Shown in pieces: positions 1-9,141 of a DNA stretch of 64,000 nucleotides. The stretch's first letter is position 1. Every line of letters starts with the position of its first letter. Source of the DNA: Puniceicoccaceae bacterium (GTDB lineage: Bacteria > Verrucomicrobiota > Verrucomicrobiia > Opitutales > Coraliomargaritaceae); NCBI GenBank assembly GCA_003331195.1, contig QOOZ01000034.1, positions 1-64,000 of the forward strand, written 5' to 3'. The notes under the pieces were generated by a model. That model was not told the origin of the DNA. It saw nothing but the letters and a program-made list of their open reading frames with translations, and ran no database searches. A program made the translations under genes and the position numbers.

Positions 1-121
1 GGCCGATCTTCTTGAGCAGACAAAAAACTGGTAACAATTGTAAAAGATACTGCAATTATGCTTACACATTTGAAGAGTGAATTCATATATAATAGTTATG
101 TTAATCAGACCAAGTCGTAAA

Positions 122-1540
122 TTAAACACTAGTATAGTAGTGCTCCCAGCCTTTGCGAGGCTTAGGGCCATCTAGCAAAGCATCAGCCACTGGGTTATTG
201 GTAATTCGTTCCGTATCTCTATCAAAATTAAAGCCCTCGTTCAGATATTGGGCAATCACGCCCAACATAAGCAGCTGTGTCAGTGGCCCCCCGACACTAA
301 ACGGCGACGAAGTTTTCCCATTGCCCATACATGCCTGAATAAAGCTTTGCATGTGATCTAATCCGCCGCTTGGTGCTTTGAGCGCTTGTTTATAATCCAT
401 CATGCTAGCTCTAGGATATAGCCTAGAAGCACTGCTGTGTGAGCCGCGATGAATTACAAATTGCTCGTCCTTACGGTGTAGAATCGAACCCGAACGCCCC
501 AAGCGCGGCGGCACCAATTTACCAGATGCGTCAGAATTATAGTATTTTTGATCTAGTGCAGGCACTGCATCCGAGCCATCTCGCCAAAATATTTCACAGG
601 CTGGCAGTCCGGCCCCACGCTTCGGAAATTGCATCCGGATCTGTGACGAAAGTGGGAAAATTACTTTGTTATAATCATCCATACGCAGAGCCTCTACTTT
701 AATGGGCAGTCCAAGCTTTAAGTAATTGTGGGCAAAGTCGATAATGTGTGCGCCCCAGTCGCCAAGCATGCCGTTGCCATAAATGTAAAATGCGCGCCAG
801 TCGAAGGGATGATAGCGCCTGCTGTAAGGCATCATTTTAGCGGGGCCGCACCAGAGGTCATAGCTAAGTGAACTTGGGATCGGTTCTGCTTTAGGGAACT
901 CATTTATGCGTTGTGCCGCATCCATGAACCAGAGCGAAGGGTCCTTATATGCTTCGATCTTGACAATGTCGTCTATAGCGCCCGCTCGCTGTAGCTGTTT
1001 AAACTGTAGAGCGCCGGGCGAGGTATGCCCTTGGTTTCCCATTTGTGTGACCACGCCATATCTCTTCTCGGCCTGAATTAGCAGCGCAGCTTCCCGAAAG
1101 GAATGAGTCAGCGGCTTTTCAACATAGACATGCTTTCCGCGCCGCATGGCCTCAATAGTTTGCACGTAATGTACATGATCCGGCGTGACGACACTGACGG
1201 CATCGATATCGTCTCCCATTTGATCAAACATCACTCGGAAGTCGGCAAACTTGCGTATCCCAGGGAATGCATCCATTACCTCTTTTCCGGCGCGCTTAAA
1301 ATCAACATCGCAAAACGCAACTGGCTTCGCAGCGCCATTACTGCAAAGCTGAGGGATCACTTTTTTGCCACGACCACCTATGCCTATACAGCCGAGGTTG
1401 ATTCGCTTACTAGGAGGGAGATTCCCGAGAGCATCGGCCTTACCAAGCGCGAGATAAGAGGGTAAAATAGTAATCCCAGTGATCGCAGAGGCAGATTTAC
1501 TGACGAAGACACGGCGACTGATTTTCTTTGTATGTTTCAT
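122..1540 (-). CDS. Tat-exported Gfo/Idh/MocA family oxidoreductase
   Basis: 472 aa. An N-terminal twin-arginine motif (S-R-R-V-F-V, residues 8-13) followed by a hydrophobic stretch indicates Tat export of a folded, cofactor-loaded enzyme. The Rossmann loop G-I-G-G-R-G lies at residues 53-58 and the family E-K-P motif, which carries the catalytic lysine, at 141-143. The length and the large C-terminal alpha/beta domain fit exported Gfo/Idh/MocA members, which oxidise or reduce sugars or inositol-like rings with NAD(P). The substrate cannot be read from sequence. It is the last gene of a minus-strand cluster with a sulfatase and a DUF4832 protein, so a role in processing sulfated glycans is inferred. 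Family is certain; specific function is unknown. Confidence 0.9.
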   Translation of the reverse strand: MKHTKKISRRVFVSKSASAITGITILPSYLALGKADALGNLPPSKRINLGCIGIGGRGKKVIPQLCSNGAAKPVAFCDVDFKRAGKEVMDAFPGIRKFADFRVMFDQMGDDIDAVSVVTPDHVHYVQTIEAMRRGKHVYVEKPLTHSFREAALLIQAEKRYGVVTQMGNQGHTSPGALQFKQLQRAGAIDDIVKIEAYKDPSLWFMDAAQRINEFPKAEPIPSSLSYDLWCGPAKMMPYSRRYHPFDWRAFYIYGNGMLGDWGAHIIDFAHNYLKLGLPIKVEALRMDDYNKVIFPLSSQIRMQFPKRGAGLPACEIFWRDGSDAVPALDQKYYNSDASGKLVPPRLGRSGSILHRKDEQFVIHRGSHSSASRLYPRASMMDYKQALKAPSGGLDHMQSFIQACMGNGKTSSPFSVGGPLTQLLMLGVIAQYLNEGFNFDRDTERITNNPVADALLDGPKPRKGWEHYYTSV

Positions 1541-1638
1541 TATTAGTTCAATAATTATCTGGCTTTATTTAACTGCATTTAAAATAAATCTCCCCCATTC
1601 TAATTCTCATACATATTTGCATTAAGCTGGTCGGCTCT

Positions 1639-3285
1639 TCAGTAAAGCTCCCGCCGATTATGTTCGACAACCGCTTCGTCCGGAGCATCCCAACTCCCCA
1701 AGACTGTCATTGCGTCGGGCACTAATGCAGATAACTCTTCACTCACCGCCTTGTAGCGTGAACGATCAATTAAGTTTGTCCATTCGTTCGGATCATTCGA
1801 ATGATCATACAGCTCTTCAGCTCCAGTTTTCAGGTATTTGATATATCGATACCTCGCCGTCCTGATAGACTGCCAGCCACCGTTACCACTCTCATCTAAA
1901 TGCGCGGTGATTACTGGGAAGTCCCATTGTATGTCGGGATCTTTCATCAATGGCACGAGCGAAAGTCCGTCCAAATCTTCTTTTATGGGCAAGCCCGCCA
2001 ATTCCGCAAGGGTTGGCCATATACTCAACAATTCAACCGGCTGCTCGATAGCGGCTGCGGAGATCCTAGGAGCCTTAACTATAAAATTTGTTCTCACAGA
2101 ATCCTCCCATGGTCGATACTTGCGCCAGGCTCCCTTCTCTCCCAACATCCAGCCGTGATCGCTCCAAAGTACGATAATCGTATGCTCCCCATTCGGACTT
2201 TCCTCAAGTGCATCCAGAACTCTTCCTAATTGCTGATCTACGAAATAAATACTGGCAAGGTAGGCTTGCACCGCTTCTTTCCATTTATCTTCGCCGGTAA
2301 TGGCATCGTGCCAGTTCTTGTAAATTCTCGAACCTTCGAGCGAGCGAGGGCGAAGCCCGCCACCAGCAATCTTTACTGCCACATCTGAGAGGTCCAGCAA
2401 GTCCCTGCCGGGAGGATCCGTCAGCACCTTAGGCAGCATCACGTCTGCCACATCCCTAATATGCGCTAAGTCTGGGTCGTCCAAAATTTCCTGAGGATAG
2501 TACCACGGTAGATGTGGGAGATAAAACCCGATAGCAGCAAAGAACGGCTTGGAGTGCTCGCGGTTGATTTCTTTGATAATGGTAGAAGCTCGACCATATT
2601 CACCAAATTCCGAAGACGCGGCATCAATCGCACCCCAGTCCATATAGGAACGTTTGCCGCTCTTGGTGAAGGACCAGCCAAAATCAATTCCACATAAGTA
2701 TGTTGATGGCTCGATTGACTTTCCTCCACCCCACAAATGAACCTCAAAAGATAAGTCCTTTTGCTTGACCTTCATGTCTGCCCAGTCGCCCCAATAATGA
2801 TATATTTTACCAGTCCTGAATGTACTGTAACCATGCTGTTTAAAGAACTGAGGAATGGTTAATTTATCTGGATAATATTTACGTAGGTCGATCGATGTCT
2901 GGCCAATCTTATTGCTGTAAAATCCAGTAGAGTTCGGGTGTTTGCCAAGCATAACGGACGCGCGCGATGGGTTACAGCTTGGGGCATTGCAGTAGGCCTG
3001 AGTAAAGCAAACACTGTTTTTCGCGAGTCGATCTAGATTTGGAGTTCGCGCCTGTGGGTGCCCCTTTAAATAGGAGGTCCAGTCGTTCATGTCATCAATC
3101 GCGATGAACAATACATTAGGGGGAGTATTGCTCTGGATTGCCTCGAGCGCAGGGGCTCCCATTACAGGCAGCAAGATCGCGATGCTTCTCAAGATCGTAT
3201 TCAGTTGATCAACAGTTCCCCTAAAGCCGCCCTTGCGAGGCAGAAGGCTGCGGCTGAAGTCATATAAATTTGATATGATTCTCAT
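1639..3285 (-). CDS. Exported sulfatase, formylglycine-dependent (iduronate-2-sulfatase-like)
   Basis: 548 aa alkaline-phosphatase-superfamily sulfatase. A hydrophobic signal segment at about residues 31-49 precedes the mature N-terminus, where the metal-binding pair D64-D65 sits in an I-D-D-M-N-D-W context. The C-x-P-S-R signature is C104-N-P-S-R, so C104 is the residue converted to formylglycine by a maturase that is not in this window. A later W-S-D-H-G motif supplies further metal ligands. The I-D-D-M-N-D-W start and C-N-P-S-R core resemble iduronate-2-sulfatase and S1_7-type enzymes acting on uronic acid or fucose sulfates. It lies between the DUF4832 protein (41 bp) and the oxidoreductase (98 bp), probably in one transcript. 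Confidence 0.92.
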   Translation of the reverse strand: MRIISNLYDFSRSLLPRKGGFRGTVDQLNTILRSIAILLPVMGAPALEAIQSNTPPNVLFIAIDDMNDWTSYLKGHPQARTPNLDRLAKNSVCFTQAYCNAPSCNPSRASVMLGKHPNSTGFYSNKIGQTSIDLRKYYPDKLTIPQFFKQHGYSTFRTGKIYHYWGDWADMKVKQKDLSFEVHLWGGGKSIEPSTYLCGIDFGWSFTKSGKRSYMDWGAIDAASSEFGEYGRASTIIKEINREHSKPFFAAIGFYLPHLPWYYPQEILDDPDLAHIRDVADVMLPKVLTDPPGRDLLDLSDVAVKIAGGGLRPRSLEGSRIYKNWHDAITGEDKWKEAVQAYLASIYFVDQQLGRVLDALEESPNGEHTIIVLWSDHGWMLGEKGAWRKYRPWEDSVRTNFIVKAPRISAAAIEQPVELLSIWPTLAELAGLPIKEDLDGLSLVPLMKDPDIQWDFPVITAHLDESGNGGWQSIRTARYRYIKYLKTGAEELYDHSNDPNEWTNLIDRSRYKAVSEELSALVPDAMTVLGSWDAPDEAVVEHNRRELY

Positions 3286-3326
3286 TCGATTAGCTACTGA
3301 TTAAAAATTTAAGCTTCGCAGAGACA

Positions 3327-4808
3327 TTACTCCCCCATTGGGTCAGCAAATGATTCAGGCGGAAGGGTAAATCGACCAGTCGGGTTGACGCCATAGGCGA
3401 CGATACCTAGCGGATGAAAATCCCCTTCAAAGTAATTCTGGATCGCGAGACGTAGGCCAAGTTCCTCTAAATCGGGATCAGGAATCGACAGAGCCACGAC
3501 ATACTCTCCTGCCGGCACCTTGAAATCACCAGGAAGCGAGACTGTCGTATCTATAGAATAGGTTTTAGCTGGGACACGGTATCGGCCCACCTTCTCATTC
3601 CAATCGTCACCCGGCAGCCAAGTGCGAATGTCAACGTTCTCTATTTCTTGGCTCCAGACAAGCCTATGACTTAAAGGATCCAGTAGGTTCAAACGAACAG
3701 GCCAATCTTGATAAAACGGCGCAGACCCAGTATTTTTGACCCGCAGTTTAATCCTCAGATCACCCAAGGTCCGAACTACTGGGCTAAAAGAGAACTCCTC
3801 TAAGACAAAACGGTATCCAAACGCCTTCTGCACCGCCTCGGCTCCGGCTTGGACTGCTGGTTTAGCTTGGTCGTAATTTGCAATCCACCCTAACGCGCTA
3901 CAATGTAAATTACGGATGGTATCGATAAAAAAGGCGCGGTGCTCCGGATCAGACAATGTGTCGTTCGGATCATCCCCAGGTTGAACCTTATAATTTCCCC
4001 AGTTGTAAGCTGCCTCGCCCTCGATAGGGTGAGTCATCCAGCGACCTTTAGTTGCGTTCAGCCGATCAATGCCAGCACCATGCATTTGCCGGAAAGTCTG
4101 CTCCTGATGCGCCCAAGAGTCCCAGTAGACGCCGAACTCAAACTCCTCAAATTCATTCGGATGACGAACCAGGACCTGCTTATTATGAAATGCTTTTTCA
4201 AAGGCCGTTCCCAATAGTTTTTGCATTTCTAAATCTGGATGAGGGTTATGGTGTTCTCCCCAAAAACCGATGATTCCCATCTGAACCCAAGCTACCCTGG
4301 GGTCACTATCCCAGCACTGGCCAAGCGCCTCAATCAGGCGAAGAAGCCGCCGCTTGAATTTAGGACTGCTGTAGTCGCCAGATTCTAGATCGCTAGGCCA
4401 GTACTCATTTCCAATTTCTCGATCCCAATCTAAATAGACCCGAGGAATTACTTTCACCCCTGTACCGCGAAGCTTAGCCCATTTCCCATCGCTGTAGGCC
4501 CGAATATTTGCCACTAAATCATCCGTCTGTTTCTGCTCTAAATCATTCCACTTAATATAATGACGAGCTAGAGTCACAAAGCGGCTTCTAGAAATGTTTC
4601 TGCCCATATCTGGCCGAAAGCCTTTAAGCGGATTTCGCAAGGCACTTGGATACTCCTCGGGGTAAACGACAACCAATCCAGCATCTGATCCATGGCTAAG
4701 TACCGCCGTTAAAAACACCGTAGCAAAAGTGCCAATAAGTTGAAATGCGCGATGAATTATTTTAATAAACATTGGAGGTGTCCGATTTAGCCAACTTTTT
4801 TGATACAT
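3327..4808 (-). CDS. Exported DUF4832-family protein (glycosidase-like)
   Basis: About 493 aa. After a signal-peptide-like hydrophobic segment, the mature protein starts with the N-P-L-K-G-F-R-P element typical of DUF4874/DUF4832 proteins, which combine a TIM-barrel-like N-terminal part with a C-terminal beta-sandwich DUF4832 domain. W-G-E-H-H in the barrel is a plausible acidic active-site patch. No biochemical activity is firmly established for the family as far as I know. The start at ATG 4808 is chosen because an AGGAG lies just upstream, one of the few Shine-Dalgarno sequences in the window; a start about 12 codons later is possible. It is the first gene of the sulfatase cluster, so polysaccharide breakdown is inferred. 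Confidence 0.75.
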   Translation of the reverse strand: MYQKSWLNRTPPMFIKIIHRAFQLIGTFATVFLTAVLSHGSDAGLVVVYPEEYPSALRNPLKGFRPDMGRNISRSRFVTLARHYIKWNDLEQKQTDDLVANIRAYSDGKWAKLRGTGVKVIPRVYLDWDREIGNEYWPSDLESGDYSSPKFKRRLLRLIEALGQCWDSDPRVAWVQMGIIGFWGEHHNPHPDLEMQKLLGTAFEKAFHNKQVLVRHPNEFEEFEFGVYWDSWAHQEQTFRQMHGAGIDRLNATKGRWMTHPIEGEAAYNWGNYKVQPGDDPNDTLSDPEHRAFFIDTIRNLHCSALGWIANYDQAKPAVQAGAEAVQKAFGYRFVLEEFSFSPVVRTLGDLRIKLRVKNTGSAPFYQDWPVRLNLLDPLSHRLVWSQEIENVDIRTWLPGDDWNEKVGRYRVPAKTYSIDTTVSLPGDFKVPAGEYVVALSIPDPDLEELGLRLAIQNYFEGDFHPLGIVAYGVNPTGRFTLPPESFADPMGE

Positions 4809-5017
4809 CAACTCCTGAAATGGTTACGCTAAATTTAAATAGTATTCATTCCTGAGCGGCTGTATACTAGAGGCTCTACATCTGTGGTGCAGAATACAAG
4901 AAGCCCCGCATGTAGACATTGGATATTCCGCCTGAATCCTTGGATATTTTAATTATAGGCATCTGTTTGGTTCGTTTGATTATTACAAGGTAACTTGTCT
5001 GGACCTTAGGTATACTG

Positions 5018-6760
5018 TCACTTCCGATGATTAAACCAGTGCTGCACTCCAGCACAATCCCGACTGTTGAGCACTTGCTCCTTCTCTAACCAACCTTTAC
5101 GAGCAATATTCACACCAGCGTCAAAGTAACTCAGGCCCTCCCTGCTGTGGGCATCCGGATTAATTGAGCACATCAGGCCACGATCCGCGGCCCGTCGCCA
5201 GAGCCGCCAGTCCATGTCGAGACGGTGCGGATTGGCATTGATCTCAATAATCACGCGATTGGCAATCGCTGCATCGATCACCTTTTGCAGATCGATCTTG
5301 TAGGGCTCGCGCCTCAGTAGAATACGCCCAGTCGGATGACCAAGCATAACAGTCGCCGGATGTTCAATCGCGCGAATCACCCGCGCAGTCATCTCCTCTT
5401 CCGACTGGCTAAAACTAGAGTGGACCGACATCACTGCGTAATCCAGCTGATTCAGCGTCGCATCTTCCAGGTCCAGTGAGCCATCAGGCAAGATGTCGCA
5501 CTCAATCCCCGAAAAAATGTGCACAGGTGACTCACCCGATACATTGAAAGCACGAATCAATTCAAGCTGCTTTAGCACGCGCGCATCATCGAGGCCCTTG
5601 GCCTGAAAGCTTGCCTTTGAGTGGTCCGCTAAACCGAGATAATCCCAGCCGAGTGCCTCCGCACCCGCCGCCATCTCTTCGAGCGTGCTGCGACCATCCG
5701 AAGCGGTAGTATGATTATGAAACACCCCGCGAATATCCGACGGCGTAACTAAATTCGGTAGCTGATGTGCCTCAGCTGAGTCAATCTCACCCAGCCCCTC
5801 TCGTAGTTCAGGTGGAATTTCTGCAAGCCCAAGAAATTCAAATAGCCTCTTCTCCGTCGTGATTGAATCAGGAATTTCAGTTAGCGGGTCTCCCTCTTCT
5901 CCCTTCTGCGCCAAGCCCCATTCGCTCAAGCTATAGCCTCGCGCTAGCGCGCGTTGCCGCAGGGCCACATTGTGCTCTTTCGACCCCGTAAAATGATGGA
6001 GCGCAAAGGCAAACTGCTCGGCAGGCACCACCCGTAGGTCAGCCTGCAGGCCAGACTCAAAACGGACGCTGGATTTTGTTGCCCCATGCGCCGTGACCTC
6101 CAGCACCGCATCCTGCTCGACAAACCAGTCCATGACCGATTGCGGATCGGCCGAGGCCACGATGAAGTCTAAGTCGCCCACCGTCTCTCTCAATCGGCGC
6201 AGGCTACCTGCGGCCTCCGCTCGTTCGACCTGTGATAAGCCTCGCAGACCTTCAAGAATCGGCTCGGCCACTTCGCGCGCATTCCACCAATGGTGGCGCT
6301 TCGCATAAGCCGCACGATTGGCTATACCGCTAAGGATCTTTTCCGCCGATTTTTTACCAAATCCTTTGAGCGCTTCAACTTTACCCGATTCGCAGGCCGC
6401 CTGTAATGCATCGATCGATTCCACGCCAATCGCATCATGCAGCCTTTTTACCTTCTTGCCGCCAAGGCCCGGAATCTCGAGCATCTCAATCAAGCCAGGG
6501 GCGATAGACTCGCGGAGCTTGGTATAATATTCCAGTTCGCCCGTAGCATAAAGTGTCTTGATCTTATCAACCAGCGCGGAGCCGATCCCCTTGATAGCGT
6601 CCAGTCGCTCCTCAGCGATCACATCGCCAAGATCCTCTTCCATCATCTCCAGCACCCGCGCGCCACCTGAGTAGGCGCGAATCTTAAAGGGGTTGTCCCC
6701 CTTCAGTTCAAGAAGGACCGCAATGTCTTCTAGAATATCTACGATATCAGCTTTATTCAT
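5018..6760 (-). CDS. polX: DNA polymerase X family with C-terminal PHP domain
   Basis: 580 aa, the full bacterial PolX length. It has an N-terminal 8-kDa-like domain, helix-hairpin-helix segments (I-P-G-L-G-G near 96-101, L-K-G-F-G-K-K near 131-137) and a nucleotidyltransferase core with G-S at 185-186 and carboxylates D196, D198 and D241. The C-terminal PHP phosphoesterase starts at H348-N-H-T-x-x-S-D-G. The family fills short gaps in base-excision repair, with 3'-5' exonuclease activity in the PHP domain. It lies 52 bp downstream of menE on the same strand and may be co-transcribed, though the functions are unrelated. Confidence 0.95.
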   Translation of the reverse strand: MNKADIVDILEDIAVLLELKGDNPFKIRAYSGGARVLEMMEEDLGDVIAEERLDAIKGIGSALVDKIKTLYATGELEYYTKLRESIAPGLIEMLEIPGLGGKKVKRLHDAIGVESIDALQAACESGKVEALKGFGKKSAEKILSGIANRAAYAKRHHWWNAREVAEPILEGLRGLSQVERAEAAGSLRRLRETVGDLDFIVASADPQSVMDWFVEQDAVLEVTAHGATKSSVRFESGLQADLRVVPAEQFAFALHHFTGSKEHNVALRQRALARGYSLSEWGLAQKGEEGDPLTEIPDSITTEKRLFEFLGLAEIPPELREGLGEIDSAEAHQLPNLVTPSDIRGVFHNHTTASDGRSTLEEMAAGAEALGWDYLGLADHSKASFQAKGLDDARVLKQLELIRAFNVSGESPVHIFSGIECDILPDGSLDLEDATLNQLDYAVMSVHSSFSQSEEEMTARVIRAIEHPATVMLGHPTGRILLRREPYKIDLQKVIDAAIANRVIIEINANPHRLDMDWRLWRRAADRGLMCSINPDAHSREGLSYFDAGVNIARKGWLEKEQVLNSRDCAGVQHWFNHRK

Positions 6761-6812
6761 TGGTCAAAGATTTGCGGCACTTGATTGGGATGACAAGCGT
6801 AGGGGGCTACTT

Positions 6813-8045
6813 TTATGAAGGGCCCAAAAACTTCCCTTTCTCGTCAAGGGGTAAACGATCTACCCTTAACATCTCCTTCGGGAGCTTATAACTCACCAAC
6901 TGTTCCTTCAGTCGTTCTTCCCAGTCCACTAGCTCCTGCCCCGTATAATAAACGACTAACTTTTGCCCCCACTCGGGATCGGGCAGGCCGAGCGCCATTA
7001 CTTCTTCGACACCAGCAATTGCGCTCACCACATCTTCCACTTCGCAGGGGTCGATCTTCTCGCCGCCACTAATGACAAGCCGATCAATCCGTCCCGTCAC
7101 GTGAAGCCGCTCGTTCTCGTCGATGTAGCCTGCGTCTCCACTTAAGTAACCTCGCGCGAGGTCAAGTGGTTCACCCCCGTGGTAACCTTTGAAGAGGGAG
7201 GGGCTCTGTATGCTTATTCGCCCAGAAGAACCAACCTCGATCTTGGTCTCACCTATTGGCAAGGCACCAACTCGCGAGTCAGTAAGAAAATCAGCGACTG
7301 GAATCGCCGCCACCATCGCTGCAGTCTCAGTCATTCCGTAGACGGGCATCACAGGCAACTTAAGCTCGCGCGCCTCTTCGGCAAGCGACTCGGCCATGGG
7401 TGCACCCCCCACGAAGATGACGCGCGCTGTGCTTAATGCCTGAGTGCGCTTTTTATCGAGTAAGGCACGCCGTAATTGCGTAGGCACATACGACAAGCAG
7501 CGGCCCTCGACTTCATCTTCGTCAAATCGTATGTATCCGTCAGAGTGATACGAACGGAGTAATTGCATGAGCCCGCTGACATGATAAAGCGGTAAGACAC
7601 AGCAACTATCGATAGCAGCACCCCCAAGAAATTCCTGCACCCCGTTGCAGGCTGCCTCAAGAGTTTTCCAAGTGTGGATAGCGAGCTTGATGCCATTTGT
7701 TGTGCCGCCTGTGGGCACAAGTATCACTTTATCTTGGTGACCCGCATTTGAGCACTTAGCTCCAGAGATTACGCTGCCTAAAGACGCGATGCCGAACCCA
7801 ATGAGAGCATCAAATTGCTCCCTCTCCTGTGCACCCCAGTTTGGATTAGCTAGAGCGACCGATCGCCCTGCTGAGACCGCAGCGAAGAACTCGACTGTGA
7901 AATCATGCGGGTCTGCTTGATCGATCACCAAGGGCTGATCCTGCCCTTGAATTGATTTTGCACGGCATTGCACCCGCGCGATTAGTTCTTGGCCAGAGAT
8001 ACCCTCTACCCAGTCGCGGTCTAAGCTCTTTAAATCAAATTCCAT
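6813..8045 (-). CDS. menE: o-Succinylbenzoate-CoA ligase (MenE-like AMP-binding enzyme)
   Basis: 411 aa from the ATG at 8045, which overlaps the menC stop by 16 bp; a longer reading would run further into menC and lacks family support. Adenylate-forming motifs are visible: the P-loop T-G-G-T-T-N-G, Y-G-M-T-E-T, and G-R-I-D-R-L-V-I-S-G-G-E-K-I near the hinge to the small C-terminal domain. It would convert o-succinylbenzoate, ATP and CoA to the CoA thioester in menaquinone synthesis. The family is broad, and the MenE assignment rests on the overlap with menC. The C-terminus is short, ending soon after the K-G-K lysine region. Confidence 0.85.
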   Translation of the reverse strand: MEFDLKSLDRDWVEGISGQELIARVQCRAKSIQGQDQPLVIDQADPHDFTVEFFAAVSAGRSVALANPNWGAQEREQFDALIGFGIASLGSVISGAKCSNAGHQDKVILVPTGGTTNGIKLAIHTWKTLEAACNGVQEFLGGAAIDSCCVLPLYHVSGLMQLLRSYHSDGYIRFDEDEVEGRCLSYVPTQLRRALLDKKRTQALSTARVIFVGGAPMAESLAEEARELKLPVMPVYGMTETAAMVAAIPVADFLTDSRVGALPIGETKIEVGSSGRISIQSPSLFKGYHGGEPLDLARGYLSGDAGYIDENERLHVTGRIDRLVISGGEKIDPCEVEDVVSAIAGVEEVMALGLPDPEWGQKLVVYYTGQELVDWEERLKEQLVSYKLPKEMLRVDRLPLDEKGKFLGPS

Positions 8046-9082
8046 ATTAAGTCTGGATCGTATGCGCGGCGATCTGAGGTGCAAATCGTGGGCGCAGCTT
8101 GCAGATAATTGAGCCCATCATTAAAGGCATCCATCGTATCATACCCAATCGGGCGAAAAATTTGTGGTAATAAATCGGCGAGGCGCAGACTGTTTTCCAA
8201 GCCGATGCCTGTTTCGAATACCGATGAGAACACCACTTGCTTGGCCACGGGTGCAAGCCGATCGGCTTGCTGTGAAAGCTCACCCATGAGCGGTGCTTTA
8301 ATGACCAATGCCCCCGCCCATGCATTCGGCTTTAGCCAGCGCTCACGGTCCGACCCGTTTAAGGATTCATCGAGAGCAATGCATAGACCGCTTGCTTCCA
8401 TGTAATCACTCATCAGCGCCTCCTGCCCACAGGCAAGCGGCTGTTCGATAAAATCGACACTTTCTCGATAGGGGATTAAAAACTCCAGCCATTGTTCTAG
8501 CTCGCTCGCGGCGAGCCCAGCGTTCGCATCAAATCGCAGACGAACAGTCGAAGGCAGGGAATTGAGCAAACTGCGCGCTGTACTTATTTCTTTGGCAATG
8601 GGATCGATTCCAATCTTCCACTTCATACTCTGGTAGCCCGCTTTTGATTTTTCGTCAGCGAGGCGCAGCGCAGCAGAACCTGATGGTAGCAGAGCGGATA
8701 CCGAGTAGTCGCGAGGGGGCACGACTAACTGACTGTCGGAGACGTGCGGGGTGCTTTGACGAGGCGCCTCTCCATTTTCCAGAGGGTCTAAACTTCCTCG
8801 TTCAGTAACAACTTGAGCCACCGAGAGGGCAAAGGCGCAGCAAGGTAGATTCGCCGGCGCAGACATCTCTGGCTGGCTCGCAAGTTGCTCTAGGAACGCC
8901 GTCGCCTCGGCCAGCGTCTCGCTCCCAAAGCTAGGCAAAGGCGCGACTTCACCGTAGCCGACGCGCCCCTCCTGCTCTACCCGGACGAGGAAGCCCTCGC
9001 GAGTCGCCCATTCACCATGCGCAGTGCGTAATGGTTGACGAAACGCTCGCCGATAGGGCTTCACTGAAATTTGGCTGCTCAT
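8030..9082 (-). CDS. menC: o-Succinylbenzoate synthase (enolase superfamily)
   Basis: 350 aa, usual OSBS length. The enolase-superfamily dehydration site is intact: K154-W-K156 (the K-x-K pair), metal ligands D185, E213 and D238, and K262 on the final barrel strand. It makes o-succinylbenzoate from SHCHC in menaquinone biosynthesis. It is translationally coupled to menE by a 16-bp overlap and diverges from guaB across only 59 bp. Other men genes are not in the window. Dipeptide epimerases share this fold, but the menE partner makes OSBS much more likely. Confidence 0.9.
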   Translation of the reverse strand: MSSQISVKPYRRAFRQPLRTAHGEWATREGFLVRVEQEGRVGYGEVAPLPSFGSETLAEATAFLEQLASQPEMSAPANLPCCAFALSVAQVVTERGSLDPLENGEAPRQSTPHVSDSQLVVPPRDYSVSALLPSGSAALRLADEKSKAGYQSMKWKIGIDPIAKEISTARSLLNSLPSTVRLRFDANAGLAASELEQWLEFLIPYRESVDFIEQPLACGQEALMSDYMEASGLCIALDESLNGSDRERWLKPNAWAGALVIKAPLMGELSQQADRLAPVAKQVVFSSVFETGIGLENSLRLADLLPQIFRPIGYDTMDAFNDGLNYLQAAPTICTSDRRAYDPDLIWNLI

Positions 9083-9141
9083 TTACACGCACACAGTCAT
9101 TTCCTACTTGAGAAAAGACAATCTTTTGCTGTTATTGGTCC

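Noticed and set aside
4812-5017. tRNA or small RNA in the spacer between the sulfatase cluster and polX
   Set aside because: No cloverleaf or conserved T-loop context could be folded by eye.
7090-7105. parS-like core TCACGTGA near menE and CCACGTGG in rapA (around 40869)
   Set aside because: Only about 10-11 of 16 positions match and the palindrome is broken outside the 6-8 bp core, as expected by chance.
9108-9136. Promoter TTGAGA-17-GTTATT giving a leaderless guaB mRNA
   Set aside because: The -10 match is weak, and the start point would fall at or after the ATG, so I could not support it as a feature.
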